From Tropicibacter sp. Alg240-R139 (GTDB lineage Bacteria; Pseudomonadota; Alphaproteobacteria; Rhodobacterales; Rhodobacteraceae), in NCBI RefSeq assembly GCF_900537075.1, contig NZ_UNRA01000002.1, positions 1,031,784-1,095,783 of the forward strand: a stretch of DNA of 64,000 nt, in the 5' to 3' direction. A program made the position numbers and the translations under genes. A model generated the notes under the pieces. The model had not been told where the DNA came from and did not search any database. It saw only the letters and a list, made by a program, of their open reading frames with translations. Shown here piece by piece: positions 36,873-46,663 of this stretch; the stretch's first letter is position 1; the number at the start of each line of letters is the position of its first letter.

Positions 36873-38251
36873 GCCTGACACTCATTGGCATTTTCGGACT
36901 GCTTAGCTTGTTCGTCTTGTTGGGACTGCGATTTCCTGTTGCGCTCTCTATGATTTTCGTCGGCGTGATTGGAACAATCGTCGCCACAACTCAAAAATTC
37001 GTTCTGGTCGGTATGGATCCCGATCAGGCGCTGTCGCGGGGGATCAAGACCGCGATGTCAAACATGTCTGGCGAGACCTTCGAGGCCGCCTCGAACTACA
37101 ACCTCCTGGTCATTCCGATGTTCGTGCTCATGGGCAATCTGGCGGGGGTGTCCGGCATGTCTGCGGACCTGTTCAATGCAGCGTATCGCTGTATGGGGCA
37201 TTTGCGCGGAGGGTTGGCCTCGGCCACGATTGCGGCATGTGCAGGGTTCGCTGCGTTGTCCGGTTCGTCCCTGGCGGCGGCCATCACCATGGGTCGTGTG
37301 GCTTTGCCTGAAATGAAAAAATTCAACTATTCAGATAGTCTTGCCACGGGATCAGTTGCGGCCGGAGGCACGTTGGGTTTTCTGATCCCGCCCTCAGGGG
37401 GAATGATTATCTATGCCGTGCTGACCGAACAATCCATCGGGCGGCTGTTCATGGCTGGGGTTATTCCTGGCATCGTGCTGACCCTGTTGTTTATCGGCGC
37501 GATTTATCAGACCGTATTGCGCAAGCCCGAAACCGGACCTGCTGGCCCAAAGGCACCTTGGTCTGAACGCCGCAACGCGCTGATATCCGCGCTGCCGTTT
37601 GCCGGTGTCGTGGGCATCACTATCGGCGGCATGTACACCGGCTTCTTTACCCCGGTCGAAGCCTCTTCGGTCGGTGCTTTCCTGGCCTTTCTTGTGGCCA
37701 TCTGGCGGCGGACGCTCAACGGGGCTGCGATCCGCGAGGTCGTTCTGCAAACGATGAAGGCTTCGGCCACGGTGTTTCTGATCATCATCGGTGCCTTTAT
37801 CTTTATCCCTTTCATGTCGTTGACTGAATTGCCCGGCCAGTTGGTGGTTCTGCTCACCTCATTGCCGATTGGGGATTATGGCATCCTGCTAGTGATCATT
37901 CTGATCTACATGTTCTTAGGCATGTTTCTGGAAGGCATCGCGATGCTGGTACTGACTATTCCAGTGGTGCTGCCGATCATTGCCGCGCTGGAATTTGGGT
38001 TCGACCCGTCGATGGCCAGCATGAAGATGATCTGGTTCGGGGTGCTGGTTGTGATTGTGCTGGAGATGGGCATGATCAGCCCGCCGGTTGGTATCAACGT
38101 CTTCGTTGTGAAATCCATCGCGCCGGGCGTTTCGATGGCAGAGGTGTTTCGCGGGATATGGCCATTCTGGTTCGCCATGGCGTTGATGCTGGTGCTGTTG
38201 ATCCTGTTTCCGCAGATCGCCATTTGGCTGCCTCAAACCATGATTGGCTAA
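36869..38251 (+). CDS. dctM: TRAP transporter large permease DctM
   Basis: 460 residues, about twelve membrane segments. DctM hallmarks: AGFAALSGSSLAAAITMGRV, GTLGFLIPPSGGMIIYAVL and GMISPPVGINVFVVKSIAP. Translationally coupled to dctQ (ATGA). It is followed 90 bases later by the aldehyde dehydrogenase, so the imported substrate may feed it. Confidence 0.92.
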   Translation: MSLTLIGIFGLLSLFVLLGLRFPVALSMIFVGVIGTIVATTQKFVLVGMDPDQALSRGIKTAMSNMSGETFEAASNYNLLVIPMFVLMGNLAGVSGMSADLFNAAYRCMGHLRGGLASATIAACAGFAALSGSSLAAAITMGRVALPEMKKFNYSDSLATGSVAAGGTLGFLIPPSGGMIIYAVLTEQSIGRLFMAGVIPGIVLTLLFIGAIYQTVLRKPETGPAGPKAPWSERRNALISALPFAGVVGITIGGMYTGFFTPVEASSVGAFLAFLVAIWRRTLNGAAIREVVLQTMKASATVFLIIIGAFIFIPFMSLTELPGQLVVLLTSLPIGDYGILLVIILIYMFLGMFLEGIAMLVLTIPVVLPIIAALEFGFDPSMASMKMIWFGVLVVIVLEMGMISPPVGINVFVVKSIAPGVSMAEVFRGIWPFWFAMALMLVLLILFPQIAIWLPQTMIG

Positions 38252-38341
38252 AGCCTCGAACGCCTGACTTAGACGGTTTTGTCGATGCGATCTCGTGTTG
38301 GCACAGCCCCCAATTGTCCTCAACTTGGAAGGAACCCAGCC

Positions 38342-39829
38342 ATGGACAACATGGATCAAGTGATCACCACCGAGATCTTCATCAATGGCGAAGCCCGTCG
38401 GGCGTCGGATGGTGCGGTTTATGACATCTTTAACCCAGCACGTCCCGACGAATTAGTGGGTCACGCTGCTTCGGCCACTGAAAAGGATGTCGATGATGCG
38501 GTCAAAGCCGCCCATGCGGCGTTCCCGACTTGGGCCGCGCTTGGTTTCAAGGAGCGGGCGGCATTGCTTCGTGAGGTGGCGCAAACACTCACTGCGGATG
38601 AAGAAGACGTCAAATATCGCTCGCGCCTGTTCACCCGTGAGCACGGAAAGATCGCGCGCGAAACCCTGATGGAGATGTCCCGGCTGGGGGACCGTTTTAT
38701 GCAGGCGGCTGCCTTTGCCGAACGCATGGCCATCGACGAAGAGATTAAAGGCCCCCCGTTTGATTCACTGATAGCCCGACAGCCGCGCGGTGTTGCGGCG
38801 CTGATCGTGCCGTGGAACTGGCCCCTGTCGATCCTGGGTGCAAAGCTGCCTGCGGCTCTGGCTGCCGGCAACACAGTGGTTGTCAAACCGTCGGCCAATT
38901 CGGCGCTGGCCCCCTGTCTGACCTTGCAGATCATCGCCAGGATGCTGCCGCCGGGTGTGGTGAACATCCTGACCGGGTCAGCCTCGACCATCGGGGATCC
39001 GCTGGTTGGGCACCCGTTGGTGCGCATGGTGAATTTCACGGGCTCTACAACCATTGGTCGACACGTCATGAAGGTGGCCGCCGACAACATCACGCCGGTT
39101 ACTCTGGAATTGGGTGGCAATGACGCGGGGTTGGTGCTGGATGACGCTCAGCTGGATGATGATGCGTTCAACCGGATGTATTGGGGTGCTTTTGGCTCGT
39201 CAGGGCAGATCTGCATGGCACTGAAGCGGCTTTATGTACATGAGAGCCGCTATGACGAGGTGATCGACGGATTTACCGCCGCGTGTGAGCGGGCCGTTGT
39301 TGGCGATGGCTTGCTGCCGGAAACCACCATGGGGCCGATCAATAACGCCAAACAGTTAAAGGTGGTGACTGACATGATCGCCGAAGCCCGCGCCAAGGGC
39401 GCCGAGGTGCGCGAATGCGGTCAGGTGCCTGACGAAGCGCTTTTTGGCGGAGGCGGGTATTTCCAGAAACCTACGCTGGTTTACGATGCTGACCCGTCGC
39501 TATCGGTCGTACACGAAGAACAGTTCGGCCCGGCCTTGCCGATCATGAAGTTCAAGACCGATGAAGAAGCCATCACCAAGGCAAATGACAGCATCTTTGG
39601 CCTGTGCTCTTCGGTCTGGACACCTGACCAAGAGCGCGCTGTTGCAATCGCGCGTCGGATCGAGGCTGGCTATACCTATCTAAATGCGCATGGTCCGGCG
39701 GCACAGGATTCACGCGGACCCTTTGGCGGCTTCAAGCAGTCCGGGATAGGTCGAAACCTGGGCTATGATGGTATCTTGTCCTTTACCGAGGCACATACGA
39801 TCACTGGACCCGAAGGGTTTTTGTTATGA
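38342..39829 (+). CDS. Aldehyde dehydrogenase (GGNDA subgroup)
   Basis: 495 residues from the ATG at 38342 (GGAAGGA site); the longer frame runs through the gap after dctM. Catalytic Glu in LELGGNDAGLVL, Cys in GSSGQICMALKRLYVH, and PFGGFKQSGIGRNLGYDG near the end. The GGNDAG/ALKRLYVH variant and the YLNAHGP segment are shared with the ALDH at 60121, which also accompanies a TRAP transporter. It probably oxidises an aldehyde derived from the TRAP substrate. Coupled to the DUF2218 gene. Confidence 0.87.
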   Translation: MDNMDQVITTEIFINGEARRASDGAVYDIFNPARPDELVGHAASATEKDVDDAVKAAHAAFPTWAALGFKERAALLREVAQTLTADEEDVKYRSRLFTREHGKIARETLMEMSRLGDRFMQAAAFAERMAIDEEIKGPPFDSLIARQPRGVAALIVPWNWPLSILGAKLPAALAAGNTVVVKPSANSALAPCLTLQIIARMLPPGVVNILTGSASTIGDPLVGHPLVRMVNFTGSTTIGRHVMKVAADNITPVTLELGGNDAGLVLDDAQLDDDAFNRMYWGAFGSSGQICMALKRLYVHESRYDEVIDGFTAACERAVVGDGLLPETTMGPINNAKQLKVVTDMIAEARAKGAEVRECGQVPDEALFGGGGYFQKPTLVYDADPSLSVVHEEQFGPALPIMKFKTDEEAITKANDSIFGLCSSVWTPDQERAVAIARRIEAGYTYLNAHGPAAQDSRGPFGGFKQSGIGRNLGYDGILSFTEAHTITGPEGFLL

Positions 39830-40125
39830 GCGTCCCTCTGACATCCGTCGCCTGCGTCGCCCTCTCTCCGGCGTCGCGGTTCCTGCAACAGCTTGCCCAG
39901 CATTTTGCGCATAAGGTCGATGTGGAACAGACCAAAACAGCGACCAGGGTGACCTTGAGTTACGGGTATTTCGAGCTCAGCACGGATGGTGAGGATACTC
40001 TTGTCATGCGGACGTTTGCGGATACGGATGAGCACCGCAAACGGCTGGAACATGTTGCAGCCGCACATCTGGAGCGGTTTGCTTTTCGCGATCCCCCTGT
40101 AATCGTTTGGTCCGAGGTCGGGTGA
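39826..40125 (+). CDS. DUF2218 domain protein
   Basis: 99 residues covering the whole DUF2218 domain: RFLQQLAQHFAHKVDVE at the start, a central beta-rich part, and HLERFAFRDPPVIVW at the end. Function of the family is unknown; it is often beside iron or siderophore genes in other bacteria. Here it starts inside the ALDH stop (ATGA), tying it to that operon. It is cytoplasmic with no Cys or His cluster. Upstream of the broken P450. Confidence 0.8.
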   Translation: MSVPLTSVACVALSPASRFLQQLAQHFAHKVDVEQTKTATRVTLSYGYFELSTDGEDTLVMRTFADTDEHRKRLEHVAAAHLERFAFRDPPVIVWSEVG

Positions 40126-40218
40126 CGCGAATGCGGTGTGAACAACGGTTTGGGGAACATCACGCAGAGCGGTCTTGCGGAAAATGCCATTTTGGCCAAC
40201 GACCTGAAAGGCCATGCT

Positions 40219-40827
40219 ATGGCTGATCTGATAGATCTGCGATCCCCGCGTTTCGCGGCGGACAAATACGGCTATATCGAAGAGCTGCGACAGCAGTCTC
40301 CGATTGGGCGCGTCGAAGGCGGCTTTGTTTTCTTCAACCAAGAAGACGCTCGTTATGTTCTGCGCTGCGAGGATTTCCGGTTTGATTTCTTTCACGCCGA
40401 CCCTTCCATCAGCCCCTATCTGGCAGACAGCGTCCAACATGAAATGTTGAACATGCATGGCCCCGGCCATGAACTGCTGAAGAAAATCGTGATGAAAGCG
40501 CTGCGCGATGTGACCTACAAGGGGATAGCGATCAGGAAGGGCGACCGGGCGTTGACGTTGATCCCGGCTGCAAACCGAGACCCCGAGGCGTTCAGTGACC
40601 CGAACAGATTCGACATCACCCGTCCACGGCAGCGGCATTACAGTTTCGGCTACGGTATGCATGCTTGTCCGGGCGCGCAACTGGCGCGGATGGAGATGGC
40701 GCTGGCGATTGAGGTGCTATTGGCACGGACGCAGACGCTGCAGCTGTTGGACATTCCAGAGCGCGACAGTGTGCAAAAGGGGGGAAGCCCCCTGAGACTG
40801 CAGCTGGCCCTGTCCAAGCGCGTTTGA
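40219..40827 (+). pseudogene. Cytochrome P450 with a large internal in-frame deletion
   Basis: 202 residues from the ATG at 40219. Residues 1-97 are a normal P450 N-terminal third (ending HGPGHELLKKIVMKALRD). Residues 98-202 are a normal C-terminal part, with VTYKGIAIRKGDRALTLI, DPNRFDITRPR and the haem loop FGYGMHACPG. The roughly 190 residues between them are absent, including the I-helix oxygen site and the ExxR of the K-helix, so it cannot fold as a P450. The junction lies near 40507. The frame is otherwise open, indicating a recent loss. Confidence 0.85.
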
Positions 40828-40866
40828 AACTGCATTTTGATGCGACTAGCCCGTTAGTTTGGCTCG

Positions 40867-41328
40867 CTAGTTCATCGTGACTGGGTCCGAGACGTTGATT
40901 GCACCGCCGGTCACAACCCGACAGATCAAGCCTGCGCGGTCTGCAAGTGGAACCGAAACCGGTTTGCGTGCCGCGACATTCAGGAACCGGCACGTATTGC
41001 AGGGTCGCAATCCTTCAAGAGTGACCCCTCCAACGGAAAAGGTCTTACCGACGAGCTGCATCAAGGCGACACCTTCGGTGGTCAAATTGCGCCGATGGTC
41101 CAGAGGGCGCAAATCAAACCCGCGTTCTTCTTTCAAGGCTTGCAGCACTTCATTCTCGAACAAAGTCACGTCGCGCGGATCTGGAGATCGGGAAAACCGG
41201 CCAGTCCCGGCCAGATATCTGTCACCTTCCAAGCCTGCGTCGGCAATGGCGATGGCACTTTGATGCGAAACCATTGGCCGACCGGCTGCTGCGGTCGTGT
41301 GAATGTGTAAAAGTTTCCCGATACTCAT
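40867..41328 (-). CDS. MOSC-domain protein
   Basis: 153 residues, essentially one MOSC domain: DAGLEGDRYLAGTGRFS, RDVTLFENEVL, RRNLTTEGVAL and the conserved Cys in LRPCNTCRFLN. MOSC domains bind molybdenum cofactor through that Cys and transfer or use it, as in mARC/YiiM-type N-hydroxylated-base reductases. There is no fused beta-barrel or ferredoxin domain. It converges with the broken P450. Partner and substrate unknown. Confidence 0.82.
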   Translation of the reverse strand: MSIGKLLHIHTTAAAGRPMVSHQSAIAIADAGLEGDRYLAGTGRFSRSPDPRDVTLFENEVLQALKEERGFDLRPLDHRRNLTTEGVALMQLVGKTFSVGGVTLEGLRPCNTCRFLNVAARKPVSVPLADRAGLICRVVTGGAINVSDPVTMN

Positions 41329-41430
41329 CGAAACTCTCTCCTTTCGTGTGCCCGATCAGTGCCTGAAATGGTCGAACGGCATGTTTGAACTGTCTTGTAG
41401 GATACTTTTCGGCATCATTTGTGGCGCGCG

Positions 41431-41994
41431 CTACGCAGATGATGTTGCGCCGTATTTCTCTTCTAGCTTGCGCAAAAGCGCCATCGACCGGGGCAGGAAA
41501 AAATATGAGTTGAGCAGGATGTTGCAGATTAAAAGAACGACCATGCGCGGGTAACCGGCTGGAAAATCAGGAGAGATCTGATCGGCAATCCACCCGAGAC
41601 AGGCCCCGACAACCAGAACCCAGAACGTCAGAACCGACACCGTTTTCCATTTCTTGGGGGCATGCGTCGCCCCAAGTCCCCCAAGTAGGGAATCCAGATC
41701 CCAAAGACGGTTTTTGACCACCTCACCTTCGATGTATTGCGCCAATTCCTCCACGATGTCCCTGCGCGTCGAAGACTGCTCCCAAGCGATCAAATCCTCT
41801 AGCGTCGCAAAAGAAATTACGGTCGCAAACGTCCCGGCAGATTCGCTTGACGGCACGTTGTGGCGGACCTCGATGAACCCGGGTTGCGCCTTAAGAGCCA
41901 GCTCGAAGCGACCCAAGACCTCGTTTGCGGCATCCCTTTGAGTTTCACGGAATTTGCGAACGATGACGGACAAGACAGGTGACGTGTTTGACAT
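41431..41994 (-). CDS. Antibiotic-biosynthesis-monooxygenase-like domain fused to two membrane segments
   Basis: 187 residues from the ATG at 41994 (GGTGGAG site). Residues 5-95 form an ABM-type ferredoxin-like domain (VIVRKFRETQRDAANEVL, QPGFIEVRH, ATVISFATLEDLIAWEQS). Two hydrophobic stretches follow, VSVLTFWVLVVGACLGWIA and MVVLLICNILLNSYFFLP, then a charged tail. This fusion occurs in proteins of unknown role often annotated as antibiotic biosynthesis monooxygenase. No obvious link to neighbours. Confidence 0.75.
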   Translation of the reverse strand: MSNTSPVLSVIVRKFRETQRDAANEVLGRFELALKAQPGFIEVRHNVPSSESAGTFATVISFATLEDLIAWEQSSTRRDIVEELAQYIEGEVVKNRLWDLDSLLGGLGATHAPKKWKTVSVLTFWVLVVGACLGWIADQISPDFPAGYPRMVVLLICNILLNSYFFLPRSMALLRKLEEKYGATSSA

Positions 41995-42394
41995 TGAATT
42001 ACTCCACCTCCGAGGCGCTTGTGGGGAATGAATTCCGGAGCGCTTTGATCCCATACAGGCTAAGAAACAGGCGTTGATCTAACAAGTGCAGGGCAAGCTG
42101 GGTGAAGGGGAAAAATTCCGATTCCTGGGCTTTTTCACGTCATTGCCAAGAGCGTAGTGCGGTCGATGTTCTAGGAATTCATGACCTCGTAAGAGTCAGA
42201 AAGAAAACGATAATACGGCTCAACTCCGAGCTGGATCATAAGATTTTTGGCGCTTGGGGCGACCGAACAGGAAACGTATTTATAAAATGTCTTCATAATA
42301 AATATCAATTCACATCAATGGATCGAATGAATTTAAAGGTCTAGTTTTGACCGAACAAAGCCGAAGTTCAATTCCGACAGAAGGTGAAACCAAC
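41995..42394. other. Intergenic region with promoter for the SDR/gal cluster
   Basis: 400 bases without a gene. The last 120 bases are AT-rich and contain an inverted repeat TATTTAT (42277-42283) and ATAAATA (42298-42304), a possible operator before the SDR gene at 42395. I see no RNA gene. Confidence 0.4.
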
Positions 42395-43174
42395 ATGCTT
42401 ACAAACAAGAAAATCATTGTGACCGGCTGTGCGTCGGGAATCGGTGCCGAAACCGCGCGTCTCGTCAAAGAACTTGGGGGCACAGTCATCGGCATTGATC
42501 GCAATGAAACCACTGAGAATGTCGATTCTTTTTACAAGGTCGACTTTGGCGACAAGGCTTCTATCGACGCTTTGGTGCAGGCGCTGCCGGACGGTGTCGA
42601 CGGTCTTGCCAATATCGCAGGTGTGCCGCCGACCTTGGACGCCGAAACGGTGGTTCGGGTCAATCTGATTGGTGTGAAATACTTTACCCTGAATATGATC
42701 GACAAGCTGGCGGACGGCGCGTCCATCGTCAATCTGGCCTCGCTAGCAGGATTGGGTTGGCCGAACTCGGTCGAGCAGATCAAGGTTGCGGCAGATCTGG
42801 ACTTTGACCAAGTCGCGGAATTTGTCGCGAGCCACGACATCGACAAGGAACAGGCGCGCTCGTACTTCTTTGCAAAAGAGGCGCTTGTCGTCTGGACTAT
42901 GCAACACCGATGGACCTGGCGCGACCGCGGCATTCGTGTCAACGCGATCAGCCCCGGCGCGGTGGAAACTCCGATCCTGAAAGATTTCCTCGAAACTCTG
43001 GGGAAGAAGGCCGACGAAGCCCGCAAGGTCATGGACCGCGCCGGCACACCAAAGGACATTGCGCCTGTCGTTGCCTTTCTGCTCTCGGACATGACCCCTT
43101 GGATTCGCGGCGTCAACATCGCCGTGGACGGCGGGCAGGCGGCCAATGCCCTCTGCGGTATGAATGGTCTGTAA
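42395..43174 (+). CDS. Short-chain dehydrogenase/reductase, 3-alpha-hydroxysteroid dehydrogenase-like
   Basis: 259 residues from the ATG at 42395 (AGAAGGTG site). IIVTGCASGIGAETARLV cofactor loop, GLANIAG in place of NNAG, SIVNLASLAG with the Ser, and Tyr-Lys in YFFAKEA. The shortened Rossmann segment and a long insertion before the Tyr (HDIDKEQARSYFFAK) resemble HsdA-type SDRs. It directly precedes galB, separated by a terminator-like hairpin. Because the cluster lacks LigC, an SDR that oxidises the CHMS hemiacetal is an attractive but unproven role. Confidence 0.82.
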   Translation: MLTNKKIIVTGCASGIGAETARLVKELGGTVIGIDRNETTENVDSFYKVDFGDKASIDALVQALPDGVDGLANIAGVPPTLDAETVVRVNLIGVKYFTLNMIDKLADGASIVNLASLAGLGWPNSVEQIKVAADLDFDQVAEFVASHDIDKEQARSYFFAKEALVVWTMQHRWTWRDRGIRVNAISPGAVETPILKDFLETLGKKADEARKVMDRAGTPKDIAPVVAFLLSDMTPWIRGVNIAVDGGQAANALCGMNGL

Positions 43175-43196
43175 TTTTCTCTCTTTGCAAATGCCG

Positions 43197-43220
43197 GGCC
43201 CGCCTTTTCAAGGGCGGGCC
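43197..43220 (+). terminator. Hairpin after the SDR gene
   Basis: Eight-base stem GGCCCGCC/GGCGGGCC with loop TTTTCAAG, 22 bases past the SDR stop. No clean T-run, so termination may be partial, allowing read-through into galB. Confidence 0.6.
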
Positions 43221-43283
43221 TGAGAGTCCTTTGCGATCCCCTTGTCACGCGGTCAAACCGCCGCCTCGCTGGAGTAGTCTACC

Positions 43284-44018
43284 ATGACGAAAAACAAGAG
43301 CGCTCTTGTCATTAGTGCCCACGCTGCCGATTTCGTCTGGCGCTGCGGCGGCGCCATCGCCCTGCATCAGGAACGGGGCTATGACGTGACCATTGCCTGC
43401 TTGAGCTATGGCGAGCGCGGAGAATCTGCCAAGCTCTGGAAACAGGATGGTTGCACGCTTGATCAGGTGAAAACCGCGCGTAAAGCCGAGGCCGAAGGGG
43501 CTGCTATGGCTCTTGGCGTGCACGATATCGTTTTCTTTGATGCGGGTGATTACCCGCTCGAATTGAAACGCGAACAGAAGTTCGAAGTTGTGGACCTGAT
43601 CCGTAAGGTGCAGCCCGACTTTATGTTGAGCCATTCAACATACGACCCCTACAACACTGATCATATGTACGCGACCAGCATCGCTATGGAGTGTCGGATG
43701 ATTGCCCAGGCCTGGGGTCACAATCCCGGCGACAAGGTTCTGGGCGCGCCGCAGCTCTATTTGTTCGAACCACACCAGACCGAACAGATGGGCTGGAAGC
43801 CCGACACGTTCCTCGACATCACGCCGGTCTGGGACAAGAAGCGTGCTGCAATCGAATGTATGCAGGGGCAAGAGCACTTGTGGGACTACTACACCAATGT
43901 CGCCCGCAACCGTGCCAACCACTTCCGCCGCAACTCTGGCGGCATGGCAGGGGGGCGAAAATCCGAATACGCCGAAGGGTTCCAATCGGTTTACCCTCGC
44001 ACCGTGGATGAACTCTGA
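43284..44018 (+). CDS. galB: 4-oxalomesaconate hydratase GalB (PIG-L/LmbE family)
   Basis: 244 residues of the zinc-dependent PIG-L deacetylase fold. [13 protein letters not shown] carries the His-Asp metal site near residue 12, and [14 protein letters not shown] supplies the later His residues. [17 protein letters not shown] is typical of GalB. Known: GalB of Pseudomonas putida hydrates 4-oxalomesaconate to 4-carboxy-4-hydroxy-2-oxoadipate. The next two genes encode the aldolase and tautomerase of the same route, which fixes the assignment. Its stop overlaps the galC start by one base. Confidence 0.9.
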   Translation: MTKNKSALVISAHAADFVWRCGGAIALHQERGYDVTIACLSYGERGESAKLWKQDGCTLDQVKTARKAEAEGAAMALGVHDIVFFDAGDYPLELKREQKFEVVDLIRKVQPDFMLSHSTYDPYNTDHMYATSIAMECRMIAQAWGHNPGDKVLGAPQLYLFEPHQTEQMGWKPDTFLDITPVWDKKRAAIECMQGQEHLWDYYTNVARNRANHFRRNSGGMAGGRKSEYAEGFQSVYPRTVDEL

Positions 44019-44689
44019 TGGGTGTCGTCGTTCAAAATATCGAAAGGCCAGACCCGGCTGTGGTTGCCGAACTTGCCGAATGCGGCGTCGCGACCGTGCA
44101 CGAAGCACAAGGACGCAAGGGGCTGCTCGGCTCAAACATGCGGCCGATCTATCCGGGCGCGCGGATCGCGGCCTCGGCTGTCACCATTTCCGCGCCACCG
44201 GGTGACAATTGGATGCTGCATGTGGCCATCGAACAGCTGCACCGGGATGACATCCTGGTGCTTGCGCCGACCTCTCCTTGCGAAGACGGGTATTTTGGTG
44301 ACCTTTTGGCGACATCTGCCAGGGCCCGTGGGTGTGCGGGTCTGATCATCGATGCCGGTGTGCGCGATGTGCGCGATTTGACAGAGATGCAGTTTCCCGT
44401 CTGGTCCAAGGCCGTATTTGCCCAAGGGACCGTCAAGGAAACGTTGGGGTCGGTCAATGTGCCGGTGGTGTGCGCGGGCGCGTTGATCAACCCCGGCGAC
44501 ATAATCGTTGCCGACGATGACGGCGTCTGCGTGGTGCAGCGAGACGAAGCTTTCGATGTGCTGAAAAAGGCGCAGGCACGCGAGACCAATGAGGCAGAGA
44601 AACGGGCGCGTCTGACCCAGGGAGAGCTGGGGCTGGATATCTATGACATGCGGGCCCGCCTGGCAGAGAAGGGCCTCAGATATGTCTGA
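44018..44689 (+). CDS. galC: 4-carboxy-4-hydroxy-2-oxoadipate aldolase GalC (RraA-like, HMG/CHA aldolase)
   Basis: 223 residues with the RraA-like fold: [31 protein letters not shown] (Arg and Asp of the active site) and [14 protein letters not shown]. It cleaves CHA to pyruvate and oxaloacetate with a divalent metal; the same enzyme group decarboxylates oxaloacetate. It is translationally coupled with galB upstream and galD downstream. Confidence 0.92.
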   Translation: MGVVVQNIERPDPAVVAELAECGVATVHEAQGRKGLLGSNMRPIYPGARIAASAVTISAPPGDNWMLHVAIEQLHRDDILVLAPTSPCEDGYFGDLLATSARARGCAGLIIDAGVRDVRDLTEMQFPVWSKAVFAQGTVKETLGSVNVPVVCAGALINPGDIIVADDDGVCVVQRDEAFDVLKKAQARETNEAEKRARLTQGELGLDIYDMRARLAEKGLRYV

Positions 44690-45755
44690 CACAGGATGGG
44701 CTGGCGCGGTCAGATGTATGTGGATGCGGGGTGGCACGTCCAAAGGCGGGTTCTTCCTAGGCCAGGATTTGCCTGACGAACGGGCGGCGCGTGACCGGTT
44801 CCTGCTTCGAGTTATGGGTTCGCCTGACGCCCGCCAGATCGATGGCATCGGCGGTGGGGATCCGCTGACGTCCAAAGTCGCCGTCGTTCGCAAATCGACC
44901 CGTCGCGGAGTGGATGTCGACTATTTGTTTTTGCAGGTCTTTGTTGATCAGGCGCTTGTGACGGATGCGCAGAACTGCGGGAATATCCTGGCTGGCGTCG
45001 GTGCCTTTGCGATCGAGCGGGGGCTGGTTTCGCCAAACGACGGTATCACGCCAGTCACCGTTTTCATGGAAAACACCCAGCAGATCGCAACCCTTAACGT
45101 ACAGACACCAGCCGGCCATGTTTGTTATGCGGGCGATGCACGTATCGATGGTGTTCCCGGAACGGCCGCGCCCGTACCGATCACATTTCGGGACACCGCC
45201 GGTTCCAGCTGTGGGGCCCTGCTGCCCACGGGTCGCGCGGTGGATGAGATCGACGGCATTCCAGCCACGCTGATCGACAATGGAATGCCGGTCGTGGTTC
45301 TACGCGCCGATGATTTGAACGTTGATGGCGGCGCAAATCGCGAAAGTCTTGATCGCGATCAAGCCCTCAAGGTGCGATTAGAGAGCATTCGTCTGCAAGC
45401 TGGCCCGTTGATGAATCTTGGCGACGTAAAAGAAAAATCGGTGCCCAAGATGACACTCATCAGCCCCCCGCAGCAGGGTGGAGCAATCTCGACCCGGACG
45501 TTTATTCCACACCGCTGTCACGCCGCAATTGGGGTATTGGGCGCGGTCAGTGTCGCCAGCGCCTGCCTTATCAAAGGGACGCCGACCGCAGCAATGGCAC
45601 AAGTGCCAGAGGGCGCGTCAAAAACCCTCTCTATCGAGCACCCAAGCGGTGAAACGACCGTGGTGGTCGATTTGGCCCAAGATGGCGCTATCGCGTCAGC
45701 CGCCATTCTGCGGACCGCCCGCAAACTTTTTGACGGAACTGTATTCTCGGAATGA
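44682..45755 (+). CDS. galD: 4-oxalomesaconate tautomerase GalD (PrpF family)
   Basis: 357 residues from the ATG at 44682, which overlaps the galC stop by eight bases. PrpF/AcnD-accessory fold: [14 protein letters not shown] at the start, [33 protein letters not shown] with the catalytic Cys, and [18 protein letters not shown] near the end with a second Cys. It isomerises the enol/keto forms of 4-oxalomesaconate between LigI and GalB. Confidence 0.9.
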   Translation: MSDTGWAGAVRCMWMRGGTSKGGFFLGQDLPDERAARDRFLLRVMGSPDARQIDGIGGGDPLTSKVAVVRKSTRRGVDVDYLFLQVFVDQALVTDAQNCGNILAGVGAFAIERGLVSPNDGITPVTVFMENTQQIATLNVQTPAGHVCYAGDARIDGVPGTAAPVPITFRDTAGSSCGALLPTGRAVDEIDGIPATLIDNGMPVVVLRADDLNVDGGANRESLDRDQALKVRLESIRLQAGPLMNLGDVKEKSVPKMTLISPPQQGGAISTRTFIPHRCHAAIGVLGAVSVASACLIKGTPTAAMAQVPEGASKTLSIEHPSGETTVVVDLAQDGAIASAAILRTARKLFDGTVFSE

Positions 45756-46636
45756 AGGACAGCCTTATGGATTCGAGTTATCTTGCCTTTCACCCAAATC
45801 CGTCCAAACCGACCTTTAATGTGCCACCGGGTTCAGTCGACGCTCATTGCCATGTTTTTGGCCCGGCAGCGGAGTTTCCATACGCGCCAGAACGCAAATA
45901 CACACCTTGCGATGCGGGTAAGAAACAACTCTTTGCGTTGCGTGACCAACTTGGATTTACACGTAATGTCATCGTCCAGGCCTCGTGCCATGGTCGAAAC
46001 AACGATGCCCTTGTAGATGCCTTGAAAGCCGCCGGAAGCCTGGCGCGTGGCGTCGCGGTTGTGAACCCGGACATAACAGACGCCGAACTATCTGCGCTTG
46101 ATGCAGCCGGGGTGCGGGGCGTCCGGTTCAATTTTGTCAAACGTCTGGTCGATAGCACACCAAAGTCCGTGTTTCAGGGTATCGCCGAGCGGATTGCTGC
46201 TCTGGGTTGGCATATCGTCGTCTATTTTGAAGCCCCTGATCTGAAAGAACTGACTCCGTTTCTGACCAGTCTGCCGACGACCGTCGTCGTGGATCACATG
46301 GGCCGTCCCGATGTGACCAAAGGGGTAGACCACCCGGATTTTCAGAATTTCATTCGCCTGCTTTCAGAGAATGACAACTTTTGGACCAAGGTCAGCTGCC
46401 CGGAGCGGCTGACAGTTGACGGTCCGGCGTATGACGATGTTGTGCCCTATGCGCGGGAACTTGTGGACCGCTTCCCCGACCGGGTTCTTTGGGGAACAGA
46501 TTGGCCACATCCGAACATGAAATCTCACATGCCCGACGACGGGCATCTGGTCGATGTCATCCCAAAAATCGCTACAACGCAGGAAAAGCAGCGGGCGTTG
46601 TTGGTTGATAATCCAATGCGTCTGTACTGGCGCTGA
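45752..46636 (+). CDS. ligI: 2-pyrone-4,6-dicarboxylate lactonase LigI
   Basis: 294 residues of the amidohydrolase superfamily: VDAHCHVFGPAAEFPY near residue 30, VVDHMGRPD, and WGTDWPHPN with the catalytic Asp. LigI hydrolyses PDC to 4-oxalomesaconate without a bound metal. The first ATG (45752) overlaps the galD stop, but the ATG at 45767 (MDSSYLAF), eight bases after GAAGGA, may be the true start. Its substrate is supplied by LigAB plus CHMS dehydrogenase, the latter not found here. Confidence 0.92.
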   Translation: MKDSLMDSSYLAFHPNPSKPTFNVPPGSVDAHCHVFGPAAEFPYAPERKYTPCDAGKKQLFALRDQLGFTRNVIVQASCHGRNNDALVDALKAAGSLARGVAVVNPDITDAELSALDAAGVRGVRFNFVKRLVDSTPKSVFQGIAERIAALGWHIVVYFEAPDLKELTPFLTSLPTTVVVDHMGRPDVTKGVDHPDFQNFIRLLSENDNFWTKVSCPERLTVDGPAYDDVVPYARELVDRFPDRVLWGTDWPHPNMKSHMPDDGHLVDVIPKIATTQEKQRALLVDNPMRLYWR

Positions 46637-46663
46637 ATCTGTATCATACCAGGAGAAAGAGCG

